From the NCBI GenBank assembly GCA_913047375.1, contig CAJWTV010000002.1:62001-126000 (forward strand): a stretch of DNA of 64,000 nt, in the 5' to 3' direction. Below are positions 29,119 through 38,686 of this stretch, in pieces. The notes beneath the pieces were generated by a model. The model was given only the letters and a program-made list of their open reading frames with translations. It did not search any database and was not told the origin of the DNA. Both the position numbers and the translations under genes were made by a program. The first letter of the stretch is position 1, and each line of letters opens with the position of its first letter. This DNA comes from an uncultured Polaribacter sp. (GTDB lineage Bacteria; Bacteroidota; Bacteroidia; Flavobacteriales; Flavobacteriaceae).

Positions 29119-31029
29119 ATGAGTACAGAATTCGATAACATATTATTTGACATGCCAAAGACACAATCCAATACTATAAAAGTAATTGGTGTAGGTGGCG
29201 GAGGGAGTAATGCAGTGAACCACATGTTTACACAACATATTAAGGGTGTAGATTTTGTTATTTGTAATACAGATTCACAAGCTTTAGAAAATAGTCCAGT
29301 TCCCAATAAAATTCAATTAGGCGCTAATTTAACCTCTGGTTTGGGAGCAGGAGCTAATCCAGATGTAGGAGAGAAAGCAGCAGAAGAGAGTATAGAGGAA
29401 ATTCAGGAAATGTTAAATACTCAAACAAAAATGGTATTTATCACTGCTGGTATGGGAGGTGGAACAGGAACTGGAGCAGCACCAATTATTGCAAAAATTG
29501 CGAAAGACATGGATATCTTAACGGTAGGAATCGTTACAATTCCATTTCAATTTGAAGGAAGAATGCGATCAAAACAAGCTCAAATAGGTATAGATACTTT
29601 ACGTAATAATGTTGATTCATTAATTGTGATTAACAATAATAAATTAAGAGAAGTATATGGAAACCTTGGGTTTAAAGCAGGTTTTTCAAAAGCAGATGAG
29701 GTTTTGTCAACTGCTGCAAGAGGCATTGCTGAGGTCATTACACATCATTATAAACAAAACATAGATTTACACGATGCAAAGACCGTACTTTCCAATAGTG
29801 GTACCGCTATTATGGGCTCAGCAAAAGAAGAAGGAACTAGTAGGGCTAAGAATGCCATTGTAAAAGCGTTAGACTCCCCCTTGTTAAATGATAATAAGAT
29901 TACTGGAGCTAAAAATGTATTGTTATTAATTGTTTCCGGAACGAATGAAGTTACTTTAGATGAAATCGGAGAAGTAAATGACTATATTCAAACAGAAGCG
30001 GGATATGATGCAAATATTATCATGGGAATTGGGGAAGATGAATCATTAGCTGGAGCAATATCTGTAACAATAGTAGCAACTGGTTTTGCTGCCGATCAGC
30101 AAAATACAATTACCAATACAGAAGTAAAGAAAATTGTGCATACATTAGAAAATGAACAAAAAGCAACTTATAGTTTCTCTGATAACAAAATTAAAAAGAC
30201 AAATGCTCTCGAAGCACCTTTATTAGAAAGTTCTGGTCAAAAAATTGTACATATTTTAGAAGATGATGTTCAAGAGAAAGTCTCTAAAACAAATTTAATA
30301 TTTACCTCAGATAGTATTAAAAAAACACAAGTTGTTTTTGATGAAATTAATATAGAGGAGGTCTCAGATGATGATTTTATAATTACAGATATAACAGAAA
30401 GTATATTAGAACAAGATTCTAAAGAAGCACCAATAGTTGAATCAGATCTGTTGTTTGATATGCCTCTTAATTCTTATACAGAGATTACCCCAACTAAAGA
30501 TATTCGATTTGATTTAGAAGAAGTTGTTGAAATTAAAGAAATAATTAATGTGAATGAGATTGAAGTTTTTGGTGCTGAGGAGATCGTCTTTGAGAAAAAA
30601 GAGCCAGAAACGAGATATGTTTTAGAGGATTTTGACGTTAGACCAACTATAGGAAAAAGTTCATTAATAACATCTAATCTGTTAGAAGATGGTGATGTAC
30701 AATTTGAATTAAAAGTTGCAACACCTCAATTAGAAATTAATAAAATCACTACCGACAGTGAAGAGGTTTCCCCTTTAAGTTTAACAATCACAGAGCTGCA
30801 AAAAAGAGCTGCAGAACGAAGAAAAACTATGAAAGGTTTTAATTATAAGTTTGCAGACCAAATGAATAAAAACATTGATGATATAGAGCGTCAACCAGCT
30901 TACAAAAGATTAGGTGTAGATTTAGATGTTAACACGTCTATTAGTAAAACTAAAACAATATTAAGTAAAGAAAATGATGATATTCAACTAAAATCAAATA
31001 ATTCTTTTCTGCATGATAATGTAGATTAA
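29119..31029 (+). CDS. ftsZ: Cell division protein FtsZ with long C-terminal linker
   Basis: A 636-residue tubulin-like GTPase forming the Z ring. The GTPase domain (about 15-330) has [13 protein letters not shown], the tubulin signature [10 protein letters not shown] and [11 protein letters not shown] poorly conserved, acidic linker of roughly 230 residues follows, much longer than in E. coli (383 residues in all). The tail ends with YKRLGVDL and [10 protein letters not shown], a conserved end in flavobacteria that probably binds FtsA or other partners. It is the last gene of the cluster and is followed by a strong inverted-repeat terminator. Confidence 0.96.
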   Translation: MSTEFDNILFDMPKTQSNTIKVIGVGGGGSNAVNHMFTQHIKGVDFVICNTDSQALENSPVPNKIQLGANLTSGLGAGANPDVGEKAAEESIEEIQEMLNTQTKMVFITAGMGGGTGTGAAPIIAKIAKDMDILTVGIVTIPFQFEGRMRSKQAQIGIDTLRNNVDSLIVINNNKLREVYGNLGFKAGFSKADEVLSTAARGIAEVITHHYKQNIDLHDAKTVLSNSGTAIMGSAKEEGTSRAKNAIVKALDSPLLNDNKITGAKNVLLLIVSGTNEVTLDEIGEVNDYIQTEAGYDANIIMGIGEDESLAGAISVTIVATGFAADQQNTITNTEVKKIVHTLENEQKATYSFSDNKIKKTNALEAPLLESSGQKIVHILEDDVQEKVSKTNLIFTSDSIKKTQVVFDEINIEEVSDDDFIITDITESILEQDSKEAPIVESDLLFDMPLNSYTEITPTKDIRFDLEEVVEIKEIINVNEIEVFGAEEIVFEKKEPETRYVLEDFDVRPTIGKSSLITSNLLEDGDVQFELKVATPQLEINKITTDSEEVSPLSLTITELQKRAAERRKTMKGFNYKFADQMNKNIDDIERQPAYKRLGVDLDVNTSISKTKTILSKENDDIQLKSNNSFLHDNVD

Positions 31030-31046
31030 AATCCGTTTAATGATTT

Positions 31047-31093
31047 AATTAAGTAAAAAACCACATCTTTTAGATGTGGTTTTTTACTTAATT
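31047..31093. terminator. Bidirectional terminator between ftsZ and the aspartate aminotransferase gene
   Basis: Perfect inverted repeat with 22-base arms and a 3-base loop: the GC-containing core CCACATCT / AGATGTGG is flanked by six A on the left and six T on the right, then by TTAAGT-like arms. The A/T tracts make it usable from both sides, fitting the convergent genes ftsZ and the aminotransferase. Confidence 0.88.
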
Positions 31094-31132
31094 CTAAATA
31101 ATAATTATAGAAATAACATGAGTTTATAGAAA

Positions 31133-32320
31133 CTAACTCAGTGCTCTTTTAATTCTTTTTATTGCTTCTCTTAAGATTAACTCTGATGCAGCATAAGATA
31201 ATCTTATACAATTAGGAGCTCCAAAAGCGTCACCCGTAACACTAGCTACGTTCGCCTTCTCTAATAGAAATAAAGAAAAGTCATTTGCATTTTCAATCCT
31301 CACACCATTAATTGTTTTTCCGAAAAAAGCAGAAATATCTGGAAAAACATAAAATGCTCCTTCAGGAATATTTAACTTGAATCCGTCAATATTACCTAAT
31401 AAATCTAAAACAATATCTCTACGAGCTTTAAATTCATCAACCATATATTGTACTTTTTCTACAGGTGCAAGAACGGCAGTAATAGCTGCTCTTTGAGCGA
31501 TACAATTTGTTCCTGAAGTAATTTGTCCTTGCATTTTTGTACATGCCTTTGCTATCCAATGTGGTGCCCCTAAATAACCAATTCTCCAACCAGTCATTGC
31601 AAATGCTTTTGCTAATCCGTTAACAGTAATTGTTCTTTCATACATGCTTTTAATGGCAGCAAAACTAAACGGTTTTACTCCATAATTTATGTGTTCGTAA
31701 ATCTCATCGGATAAGATATAGATCTGTGGATAATTTTCTAAAACGTTAGCCAAAGCTCTGTATTCTTTTTCACTATAAATACTTCCGCTAGGGTTGTTTG
31801 GGGAGTTAAAAAAAACCATTTTAGTTTTTGTTGTTATAGCTGCCTCTAATTGAGAAGGAGTAATTTTAAAATCATCATCTATTGAAGAAGGGATTTCTAC
31901 AAAATTAGCTTCACATAAAGTTGCAATTGCTGAATAACTAACCCAGTAAGGAGCCGGTAATAAAACTTCATCGCCAGGATTTAATAGCACTTGTGCTATA
32001 TTTGCAATTGATTGTTTTGCACCAGTTGAAACAACAATTTGATTGGGCTTGTAAATTAAATCATTATCGCGTTTAAATTTTGTACAGATAGCTTGTTTTA
32101 ATTCGACATAACCGTCTACTGGTGTATACGAATTATAGTCTTGATTGATAGCTTCTATAGCAGCGTCTTTTATGAATCCTGGAGTATTAAAATCAGGTTC
32201 ACCTAGACTTAAGCTAATAATATCTATTCCTTGTTCTTTTAGTTCTCTTGCTTTAGCAGCCATTGCTAAGGTTTGAGAAATAGGTAAACTGTTAATTCTG
32301 TCCGATAATGGGTGTGTCAT
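31133..32320 (-). CDS. Pyridoxal phosphate-dependent aminotransferase, aspartate aminotransferase type
   Basis: A 395-residue class I aminotransferase. The PLP Lys lies in the motif NGLAKAFAMTGWRIGYLG, with the cofactor-binding NNPSGSIYS and the C-terminal Arg motif PNCIRLSYA. It resembles the type Ib aspartate/prephenate aminotransferases of Bacteroidetes, so the main reaction is probably aspartate plus 2-oxoglutarate to oxaloacetate plus glutamate; other amino acids are possible. The desaturase gene ends 16 bases upstream, so the pair may share a transcript. Confidence 0.92.
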   Translation of the reverse strand: MTHPLSDRINSLPISQTLAMAAKARELKEQGIDIISLSLGEPDFNTPGFIKDAAIEAINQDYNSYTPVDGYVELKQAICTKFKRDNDLIYKPNQIVVSTGAKQSIANIAQVLLNPGDEVLLPAPYWVSYSAIATLCEANFVEIPSSIDDDFKITPSQLEAAITTKTKMVFFNSPNNPSGSIYSEKEYRALANVLENYPQIYILSDEIYEHINYGVKPFSFAAIKSMYERTITVNGLAKAFAMTGWRIGYLGAPHWIAKACTKMQGQITSGTNCIAQRAAITAVLAPVEKVQYMVDEFKARRDIVLDLLGNIDGFKLNIPEGAFYVFPDISAFFGKTINGVRIENANDFSLFLLEKANVASVTGDAFGAPNCIRLSYAASELILREAIKRIKRALS

Positions 32321-32336
32321 TCTAAAGTGATTGTTG

Positions 32337-33428
32337 TTACGCTAATTCTGGTTTTTGACCTAATACTCCTAAATGTTTGAAATGCTCTATTATAGCTTTT
32401 GACATTGTTTTGTATTCGTTGTATGGCAAATTGAATTCTTTAGCTGTTTCTTTTACAATTTTAGATAATTTATTATAATGAACATGAGAAATATGAGGAA
32501 AAATATGATGTTCAACTTGATGATTTAACCCACCTGTATAGAAATTTACTAGTAAATTATTCGGGGCGAAGTTAGATGTTGTATGTAATTGGTGGACCGC
32601 CCAAGTATGTTCTAAATTACCTTCTTTATCTGGTACTGGCATTTTTGTATTTGGAACAATATGTGCTAATTGGAAAACGAGACTTAAAATCATTCCAGCG
32701 GTGTAATGCATTACAAAAAAACCGATTAAAATCTTCCACCAAGATATGTCTAAAACTAATAAAGGTAAAACTATCCATAGCGCATAATAGACAACTTTAG
32801 AAATAATTAACTTAGTCCATTCTACTTTAGGATTTGGAAATTTCCCATAAGATAATTTACGTTTTAAATAACGATGCATTTGTTTGACATCTGTCGTAAT
32901 AGCCCAATTAATGGTTAGTAACCCATATAGGAAAATTGAATAATATTTTTGAATTTTATGAATTTTTAGCCATTTGGAGTGAAGTGAAAAACGAATAATT
33001 CTACCAGCATCAATATCTTCATCATGGTCTTTGATATTTGTAAAGGTATGATGTAAAACGTTGTGCTGAACTTTCCAGTTATATACATTACCAGCTAGAA
33101 TATAAATACTACTTCCCATTAATTTATTAACCCACTTTTTACTTGAAAAAGATTCGTGATTACTATCATGCATTACATTCATTCCTACGCCAGCCATTCC
33201 AATTCCAGTAATAAACATAAGTATTGCCATTAACCATTGTGGCATTGAGATTGTTAAAACTAGAATAAATGGAATTAAAAATAATGAAAACATTATGATT
33301 GCCTTAATATATAATTTCCAATTACCTGTTCTTTTGATTTGATTATCTTTAAAATAGATATTGACTCTCTTGTTTAATGTTCTAAAAAATTTTGCATTAT
33401 CGATCCTAGAGAAGTTTATAGTTTTCAT
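32337..33428 (-). CDS. Fatty acid desaturase (acyl-CoA / acyl-lipid type)
   Basis: A 363-residue integral membrane di-iron desaturase. The three His boxes are HDSNHES, HNVLHHT and HQVEHHIFP, the last being the QxxHH form also seen in front-end (delta-5/6-like) desaturases. No cytochrome b5 domain is fused, so an external electron donor is needed. Four hydrophobic segments frame the boxes. It probably introduces double bases into membrane fatty acids, i.e. cold adaptation; the position of the double bond cannot be read from sequence. It is divergent from rsmG. Confidence 0.92.
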   Translation of the reverse strand: MKTINFSRIDNAKFFRTLNKRVNIYFKDNQIKRTGNWKLYIKAIIMFSLFLIPFILVLTISMPQWLMAILMFITGIGMAGVGMNVMHDSNHESFSSKKWVNKLMGSSIYILAGNVYNWKVQHNVLHHTFTNIKDHDEDIDAGRIIRFSLHSKWLKIHKIQKYYSIFLYGLLTINWAITTDVKQMHRYLKRKLSYGKFPNPKVEWTKLIISKVVYYALWIVLPLLVLDISWWKILIGFFVMHYTAGMILSLVFQLAHIVPNTKMPVPDKEGNLEHTWAVHQLHTTSNFAPNNLLVNFYTGGLNHQVEHHIFPHISHVHYNKLSKIVKETAKEFNLPYNEYKTMSKAIIEHFKHLGVLGQKPELA

Positions 33429-33450
33429 TTTGAATTTTAATATTGTTAAA

Positions 33451-33458
33451 CAAAAATA
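33451..33458 (-). promoter_or_regulatory. Candidate -7 element of the desaturase gene
   Basis: On the minus strand TATTTTTG matches TAnnTTTG, 22 bases before the desaturase ATG. No clear TTG at the expected -33 place, so support is partial. Confidence 0.4.
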
Positions 33459-33522
33459 AACTTTTTGAAGTTGCTTTTATAATAAACGTTACTTTTTGTT
33501 AAGAATTGTTTTATACAATAGC

Positions 33523-33530
33523 TACTTTTG
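33523..33530 (+). promoter_or_regulatory. Candidate -7 element of rsmG
   Basis: TACTTTTG matches TAnnTTTG and ends 19 bases before the rsmG ATG. Possible -33 TTG triplets are off by several bases (spacers of 14 or 24), so only the -7 half is convincing. Confidence 0.45.
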
Positions 33531-33549
33531 TATTTGAAATATTTTATTA

Positions 33550-34176
33550 ATGGAAATTATACAAAAATACTTTACAAATTTAACAAGACATCAAATCAAA
33601 CAATTCTCTGAGTTAAAGAAATTATATCAAGATTGGAACTTGAAAATTAATGTGGTTTCGAGAAAAGATATAGATGAATTATATTTACGCCATGTTTTAC
33701 ATTCTTTAGGGATTGCAAAGGTTATAGAGTTTAAGCCTGGTTCAAAAGTTTTGGACGTAGGAACTGGTGGAGGTTTTCCGGGTATTCCGCTTGCTATTCT
33801 TTTTCCAGAAACAGAATTTCATTTGGTAGATTCAATAGGGAAAAAGATAAAAGTGGTAAATGAAGTTGCCGAAGGGTTAGGATTAGAAAATATAAAGACT
33901 ACTCATGGAAGGGTAGAAGATATAAAAGATACATATGATTTTATAGTAAGTAGGGCAGTAGCTCAAATGGAAACTTTTGTTCATTGGACAAAAGGTAGGA
34001 TAGCGAAAAAACAAAATCATGACTTAAAAAATGGTATTTTGTATTTAAAAGGAGGTGACCTGTCTGAGGAGTTAAAGAGATATACAACTGCCTCAATTTA
34101 TGATTTACCAAACTATTTCGAGGAACCTTTTTTTGAAACTAAAAAAGTAGTACATTTAGGTATGAAATTTAAGTAA
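33550..34176 (+). CDS. rsmG: 16S rRNA (guanine(527)-N(7))-methyltransferase RsmG
   Basis: A 208-residue SAM methyltransferase that makes m7G527 in 16S rRNA. The N-terminal segment LYQDWNLKINVVSRKDIDELYLRH, the SAM motif VLDVGTGGGFPGIPLA and FIVSRAVAQM are the family signature. It is a single gene, 262 bases before secDF, divergent from the desaturase. Confidence 0.95.
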   Translation: MEIIQKYFTNLTRHQIKQFSELKKLYQDWNLKINVVSRKDIDELYLRHVLHSLGIAKVIEFKPGSKVLDVGTGGGFPGIPLAILFPETEFHLVDSIGKKIKVVNEVAEGLGLENIKTTHGRVEDIKDTYDFIVSRAVAQMETFVHWTKGRIAKKQNHDLKNGILYLKGGDLSEELKRYTTASIYDLPNYFEEPFFETKKVVHLGMKFK

Positions 34177-34363
34177 AAGTAGCTTTCATTTTTTTTATCA
34201 TAAACTGTTTAATAAATCTTTTTTCAATGTTAATCAGATTCTTTATTTAATCTAGATTTCACACAAAAAACCATTTAATATTCAAATTTAATTTTAAAAA
34301 AGAGTTTTGTTAAGTGGTATGCTTTTAAAACCAAAGTAACTACATATAAATGTAACAAAATAA

Positions 34364-34394
34364 TTGGTTAGGCTACTTTGAAATACTATATTTG
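34364..34394 (+). promoter_or_regulatory. secDF promoter
   Basis: TTG at 34364-34366, a 20-base spacer and TATATTTG at 34387-34394, a full match to the Bacteroidetes -33/-7 promoter. Transcription should begin around 34399, leaving a leader of about 40 bases. Confidence 0.7.
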
Positions 34395-34438
34395 CACGTT
34401 TTTAAAATTAAAAAAGTCGACATAAATATATATAAAAG

Positions 34439-37420
34439 ATGCAAAATAAAGGACTTATTAAGTTGTTTGCTATCCTATTTGGATTAGTAAGTTTATACCA
34501 ATTATCATTCACTTTCTTTGGAAGTAAAGTAGAAAAAGATGCAGCTAACTATGCTTCAAAAATGGTTCCAACCAATGATGCTAGAGAAAAAGCTATATTC
34601 GAAAGAAAGTATTTAGACAGCGTTTCTAATAAGCAAGTTGTAGACTTAGCAGTAACTAATTTTACCTACAATGATATAAAAGACAAAGAAATGAATCTTG
34701 GTCTTGATTTAAAAGGAGGTGTAAATGCAATTTTACAGGTTTCTGTAAAAGAAGTTTTGAAAGGATTATCTAATGATTCTAAAAATGAAACGTTTAATAA
34801 TGCTCTGAAAGCTGCTGACTTAAGATTGAAAAGTAGTAATGATACATATTTGAATCTATTCTTTGTTGAGTTTGAAAAATTAGCCTTAGAAACTAAATTA
34901 AGTGACCCCACTATCTTTGGTACTAAATCCTTAAGAGATAAGATAAAGTTTGATGAAACAAATGATGTTGTAAAAGAAATTTTACAACAAGAAATCAATA
35001 GTTCTATTAGTACAGCATTTGATGTATTGAGAAGTAGGATAGATAAATTTGGAGTAACACAGCCAAATATTCAAAGAATAGGTAACTCTGGAAGAATTCA
35101 AATTGAATTACCTGGAGCGAAAGATATTGAACGAGTTACTAAATTAATTACTAGTAAAGCAGAATTACAATTTTGGGAAGTTTACTCAAATGCAGAAGTA
35201 CAAAATTATTTTTTTAGTGCTAACGAGAAGGTTGCAGAATTATTAAAAGATAATTCAACTTCAGACGAGTCAGAAGATACAGACAAAAAGAATACTCTTG
35301 ATGATATACTAGGTGAGACCTCCGATTCAACAAAAGTAGTTCAGAAAAACCTATTTACTTACTTATTCCCTAATGTTGCTCAAAACCAACAAGAATTAAG
35401 TTCTCTAGTTGGACAAGCCAAAGTTTTAGATACAGCTCAAGTAAATAAGTTGTTAAGAAATAAGGAGGTTAAAGATTTATTACCATCAGAATTAAAATAT
35501 GTCAAATTTTTATGGGACTATAAGCCTTCAAAATCTTCAGATGGTACAGAGCTTTTAGCTTTATATGCTATTAAATCTAATAAGAAAGATAAAGCACCAA
35601 TAGAGGGTGATGTTATTTTAGATGCTTCTCAAGAATTCAGCCAATTAAATAAGCCAGAAGTTAGTATGACTATGAATGGTTATGGATCAAAACTTTGGGA
35701 AAAAATGACCACGGAAAATGCAGGAAGATTCGTTGCTGTAGTTTTGGATGATTATGTTTACACAGCTCCATCAGTAAATCAGCCAATAACTGGAGGTAGA
35801 ACATCTATCTCGGGTGGATTAATGACTGTTGCAGAAGCAGAAGACATTGCCACTGTGTTAAAGGCGGGTAAGTTACCTGCAACTGCAAAAATTATTGAAA
35901 TAGAAGTTGTTGGACCATCTTTGGGTAAGGAAGCAATTGATGCAAGTTTTCTCTCTTTTGGTTTAGCAATCTTAATGGTATTACTTTGGATGACACTTTA
36001 TTATGGTAAAGCCGGTTTATATGCTGATATTGCATTAGCAGTAAATATTTTATTCATCTTTGGTATTTTAGCATCTTTTAATGCAGTACTAACCTTGCCA
36101 GGTATAGCAGGTATCATTTTAACGATTGGTATGTCTGTGGATGCTAACGTTATTATTTTTGAAAGAATTAAAGAAGGGTTATTCAAGAAGAAAGGATTAA
36201 AACAATCGGTTGAAGAGGGGTTTTCGGTAAAAGGAGCTTTATCTGCAATTATTGATGCTAATATAACAACATTACTAACAGGTATTATTTTATATATTTT
36301 TGGAACAGGACCAATTAAAGGATTTGCTTTAACATTGATGATTGGTATTGGAACATCACTTTTTACTGCTGTATTTATTACACGTTTGCTAATTGATAGT
36401 GCGGTTACTAAAGGATCAAAACTAACCTTTAACACTTCAATATCTAAAGGATGGTTTCAGAATTTAAATATAGAGTTTTTAAGAAAACGTAAAATAGCAT
36501 ATATTGTTTCTGGAGCAATAATTTTAGGAGGTATTATTTCTATTGCATCTATCGGATTAAAACAAGGTGTTGATTTTAAGGGAGGTAGATCTTTTACTGT
36601 ACGTTTCGACAAAGCTATGAATGCTACCCAAGTTGCAGAAACACTAAAAGGTGCTTTTGGTTCTTCACCAGAAGTAAAGACATATGGGACTGACAATCAA
36701 TTAAAAATCACTACAGTTTATAGAATAGAAGATGAAGGTGTATCAGTAGATGAAGAAGTTCAGAGTACATTATATAAAGGTTTAAAACCATATATAGGTA
36801 AAACTTCTTATAATGACTTTAAGCCAGGTTTTGAAAAAGCGAAAAATGCAAATGGCATTATGAGTTACAGAAAAGTAGATCCAACTATTGCAGACGATAT
36901 TAAAACATCAGCGCTTTGGGCTGTATTTGGTTCGCTTCTTGTAGTTTTCTTATATATTCTATTACGTTTTAGAAAAGTTTCTTTTTCAATTGGAGCAGTA
37001 ATTGCAGTTTTTCATGATGTATTAATTGTATTAGGGGTATTCTCAATTACATATAGCTTCATGCCTTTTGATATGGAAATTGGACAATCATTTATTGCAG
37101 CTATATTAACTGTAGTTGGTTATTCACTGAATGACACAGTGGTTATTTTTGATAGAATTAGAGAATTTGCAGGAATTCATACAAAATGGAAATATAGTGA
37201 AGTTGTTGATAAAGCATTAAGTTCTACTTTAGGAAGGACTATTAATACTTCTTTTACAACATTATTAGTAATGTCAGCAATTTTCCTGTTTGGAGGTGCC
37301 TCTATTAAAGGATTTATGTTTGCATTAATTATAGGTGTAGCAGTTGGTACGTATTCATCATTATTTGTAGCAACTCCAATTATGTATGATACAACTAAAA
37401 AAGAAGAAAAGAATAATTAG
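34439..37420 (+). CDS. secDF: Protein translocase SecDF, single-chain fusion
   Basis: A 993-residue fusion of SecD and SecF, the proton-driven partner of SecYEG that pulls proteins across the inner membrane. The SecD half has the first membrane segment at about 8-25, the LGLDLKGGVNAIL motif, a large periplasmic domain with ELPGAKDIERV, and the membrane block with GIILTIGMSVDANVIIFERIKEG. The SecF half begins near 680 with VDFKGGRSFTVRF and ends in VVGYSLNDTVVIFDRIRE. Fused SecDF of about 1000 residues is usual in Bacteroidetes. It has its own promoter and terminator, so it is probably a single-gene unit. Confidence 0.96.
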   Translation: MQNKGLIKLFAILFGLVSLYQLSFTFFGSKVEKDAANYASKMVPTNDAREKAIFERKYLDSVSNKQVVDLAVTNFTYNDIKDKEMNLGLDLKGGVNAILQVSVKEVLKGLSNDSKNETFNNALKAADLRLKSSNDTYLNLFFVEFEKLALETKLSDPTIFGTKSLRDKIKFDETNDVVKEILQQEINSSISTAFDVLRSRIDKFGVTQPNIQRIGNSGRIQIELPGAKDIERVTKLITSKAELQFWEVYSNAEVQNYFFSANEKVAELLKDNSTSDESEDTDKKNTLDDILGETSDSTKVVQKNLFTYLFPNVAQNQQELSSLVGQAKVLDTAQVNKLLRNKEVKDLLPSELKYVKFLWDYKPSKSSDGTELLALYAIKSNKKDKAPIEGDVILDASQEFSQLNKPEVSMTMNGYGSKLWEKMTTENAGRFVAVVLDDYVYTAPSVNQPITGGRTSISGGLMTVAEAEDIATVLKAGKLPATAKIIEIEVVGPSLGKEAIDASFLSFGLAILMVLLWMTLYYGKAGLYADIALAVNILFIFGILASFNAVLTLPGIAGIILTIGMSVDANVIIFERIKEGLFKKKGLKQSVEEGFSVKGALSAIIDANITTLLTGIILYIFGTGPIKGFALTLMIGIGTSLFTAVFITRLLIDSAVTKGSKLTFNTSISKGWFQNLNIEFLRKRKIAYIVSGAIILGGIISIASIGLKQGVDFKGGRSFTVRFDKAMNATQVAETLKGAFGSSPEVKTYGTDNQLKITTVYRIEDEGVSVDEEVQSTLYKGLKPYIGKTSYNDFKPGFEKAKNANGIMSYRKVDPTIADDIKTSALWAVFGSLLVVFLYILLRFRKVSFSIGAVIAVFHDVLIVLGVFSITYSFMPFDMEIGQSFIAAILTVVGYSLNDTVVIFDRIREFAGIHTKWKYSEVVDKALSSTLGRTINTSFTTLLVMSAIFLFGGASIKGFMFALIIGVAVGTYSSLFVATPIMYDTTKKEEKNN

Positions 37421-37442
37421 TACTATTTTTAAATAATATAAG

Positions 37443-37495
37443 ACCGTTTTGCATATGCTGAATTAATTTCAGTAATTACAAAACGGTTTTTTTTA
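37443..37495 (+). terminator. Terminator after secDF
   Basis: Nine-base arms ACCGTTTTG (37443-37451) and CAAAACGGT (37479-37487) enclose a 27-base loop holding a smaller hairpin CTGAA/TTCAG; a run of T follows directly. The last T run ends about 30 bases before the next gene. Confidence 0.75.
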
Positions 37496-37526
37496 TTCAA
37501 CATCAAGATATTATCTTTACAAGCTA

Positions 37527-38645
37527 ATGAGAATTATAAAACTTCACGATTTATATTTTAAGCCTTTTATCTTAAAGGAAGAACTCGCGCAGATTGTAAA
37601 AATGTTAGTAAAACAAGTAAAAGCAGACTTACCTGAAGGTGAAGTACCTCTTTTTGTGGGTATTTTAAATGGATGTTTTCTATTTGCAGCAGATTTTATA
37701 AGAGAATTTGATGATAATTGCGAGATTTCTTTTGTAAAATTAGCTTCATATGAAGGCATTAAATCAAAAGCTAATGTAAAACAGTTAGTAGGGATTAATG
37801 AAGATTTATCAGGAAGGACAGTGATTATTTTAGAGGATATTATAGATACTGGAGCAACTTTACAGGAAATTTATAATATATTTAGAGATAAAGATGTAAA
37901 AGAATTAAAAGTAGCAACTTTATTCTTTAAGCCTGATGTTTTTAAAAAAGAACTACCAATAGATTATATTGGAAAAAGTATCGAGGATAAATTTATTGTA
38001 GGCTATGGATTAGATTACAATGGCTTGGGTAGGAATAAATCGGAAATATATCAATTAACAATAAAACCAAAAATGAAAAACATTGTATTATTTGGCCCCC
38101 CAGGAGTAGGTAAAGGTACACAGGCAGATCTGTTAAAAGAGAAATACAACTTAATTCACATCTCTACTGGAGATGTTTTTAGGTATAATATTAAAAATAA
38201 GACAGAATTAGGACTACTGGCTAAAACATATATGAACGATGGTAACTTAGTTCCAGATGAAGTAACCATAAATATGTTAAAAAAAGAAGTTGAAAAAAAT
38301 ATCGACTCAAACGGTTTTATTTTTGATGGTTTTCCAAGAACAGAATCACAAGCAATAGCCTTAGATACCTTTTTAGCAGAAAAGGGTGAGAAAATAAATG
38401 GAATGGTAGCCTTAGAGGTTCCAGAGAGCTTATTAATAGAGCGTTTGCTAGAAAGAGGTTTAACTAGTGGAAGAGCAGATGATACTGATGTAAAAAAAAT
38501 AAGAAATCGTTTTAACGAATACAATACAAAAACAGCTATTTTGAAAGGCTTTTATCAAGAAAAAGGTAATTATTATGGCATAGATGGTGTGGGTTCTATT
38601 AAGGATGTTAATAATAGTTTATCTGAAGTTTTTGACACACTTTAG
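37527..38645 (+). CDS. Fused hypoxanthine phosphoribosyltransferase - adenylate kinase
   Basis: A 372-residue bifunctional protein. Residues 1 to about 178 are a complete hypoxanthine-guanine phosphoribosyltransferase with the PRPP loop IILEDIIDTGATL and the usual end FIVGYGLDYNGLGRN. Residues 183-372 are a complete short-form adenylate kinase with the P-loop GPPGVGKGTQ, the DGFPRTESQA motif and RLLERGLTSGRADD; the LID is short and has no zinc Cys. The linker is only about five residues, and the Adk half begins with a Met (ATG at 38073), so internal initiation could also give free kinase. It joins purine salvage to AMP/ADP exchange. obgE follows after 41 bases, as in other flavobacteria. Confidence 0.94.
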   Translation: MRIIKLHDLYFKPFILKEELAQIVKMLVKQVKADLPEGEVPLFVGILNGCFLFAADFIREFDDNCEISFVKLASYEGIKSKANVKQLVGINEDLSGRTVIILEDIIDTGATLQEIYNIFRDKDVKELKVATLFFKPDVFKKELPIDYIGKSIEDKFIVGYGLDYNGLGRNKSEIYQLTIKPKMKNIVLFGPPGVGKGTQADLLKEKYNLIHISTGDVFRYNIKNKTELGLLAKTYMNDGNLVPDEVTINMLKKEVEKNIDSNGFIFDGFPRTESQAIALDTFLAEKGEKINGMVALEVPESLLIERLLERGLTSGRADDTDVKKIRNRFNEYNTKTAILKGFYQEKGNYYGIDGVGSIKDVNNSLSEVFDTL

Positions 38646-38686
38646 ATTATTAAGCACAGCTAATGTTAAATAAATAATTACAAATA

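Noticed and set aside
28968-29306. Minus-strand frame of 112 codons across the ftsA-ftsZ junction
   Set aside because: Overlaps the conserved ends of two essential genes on the other strand and shows no recognisable pattern.
34283-34290. TAAATTTG on the minus strand between rsmG and secDF, a possible start of a second small RNA
   Set aside because: No TTG at the -33 distance and no terminator hairpin on that strand before rsmG; likely chance in AT-rich DNA.
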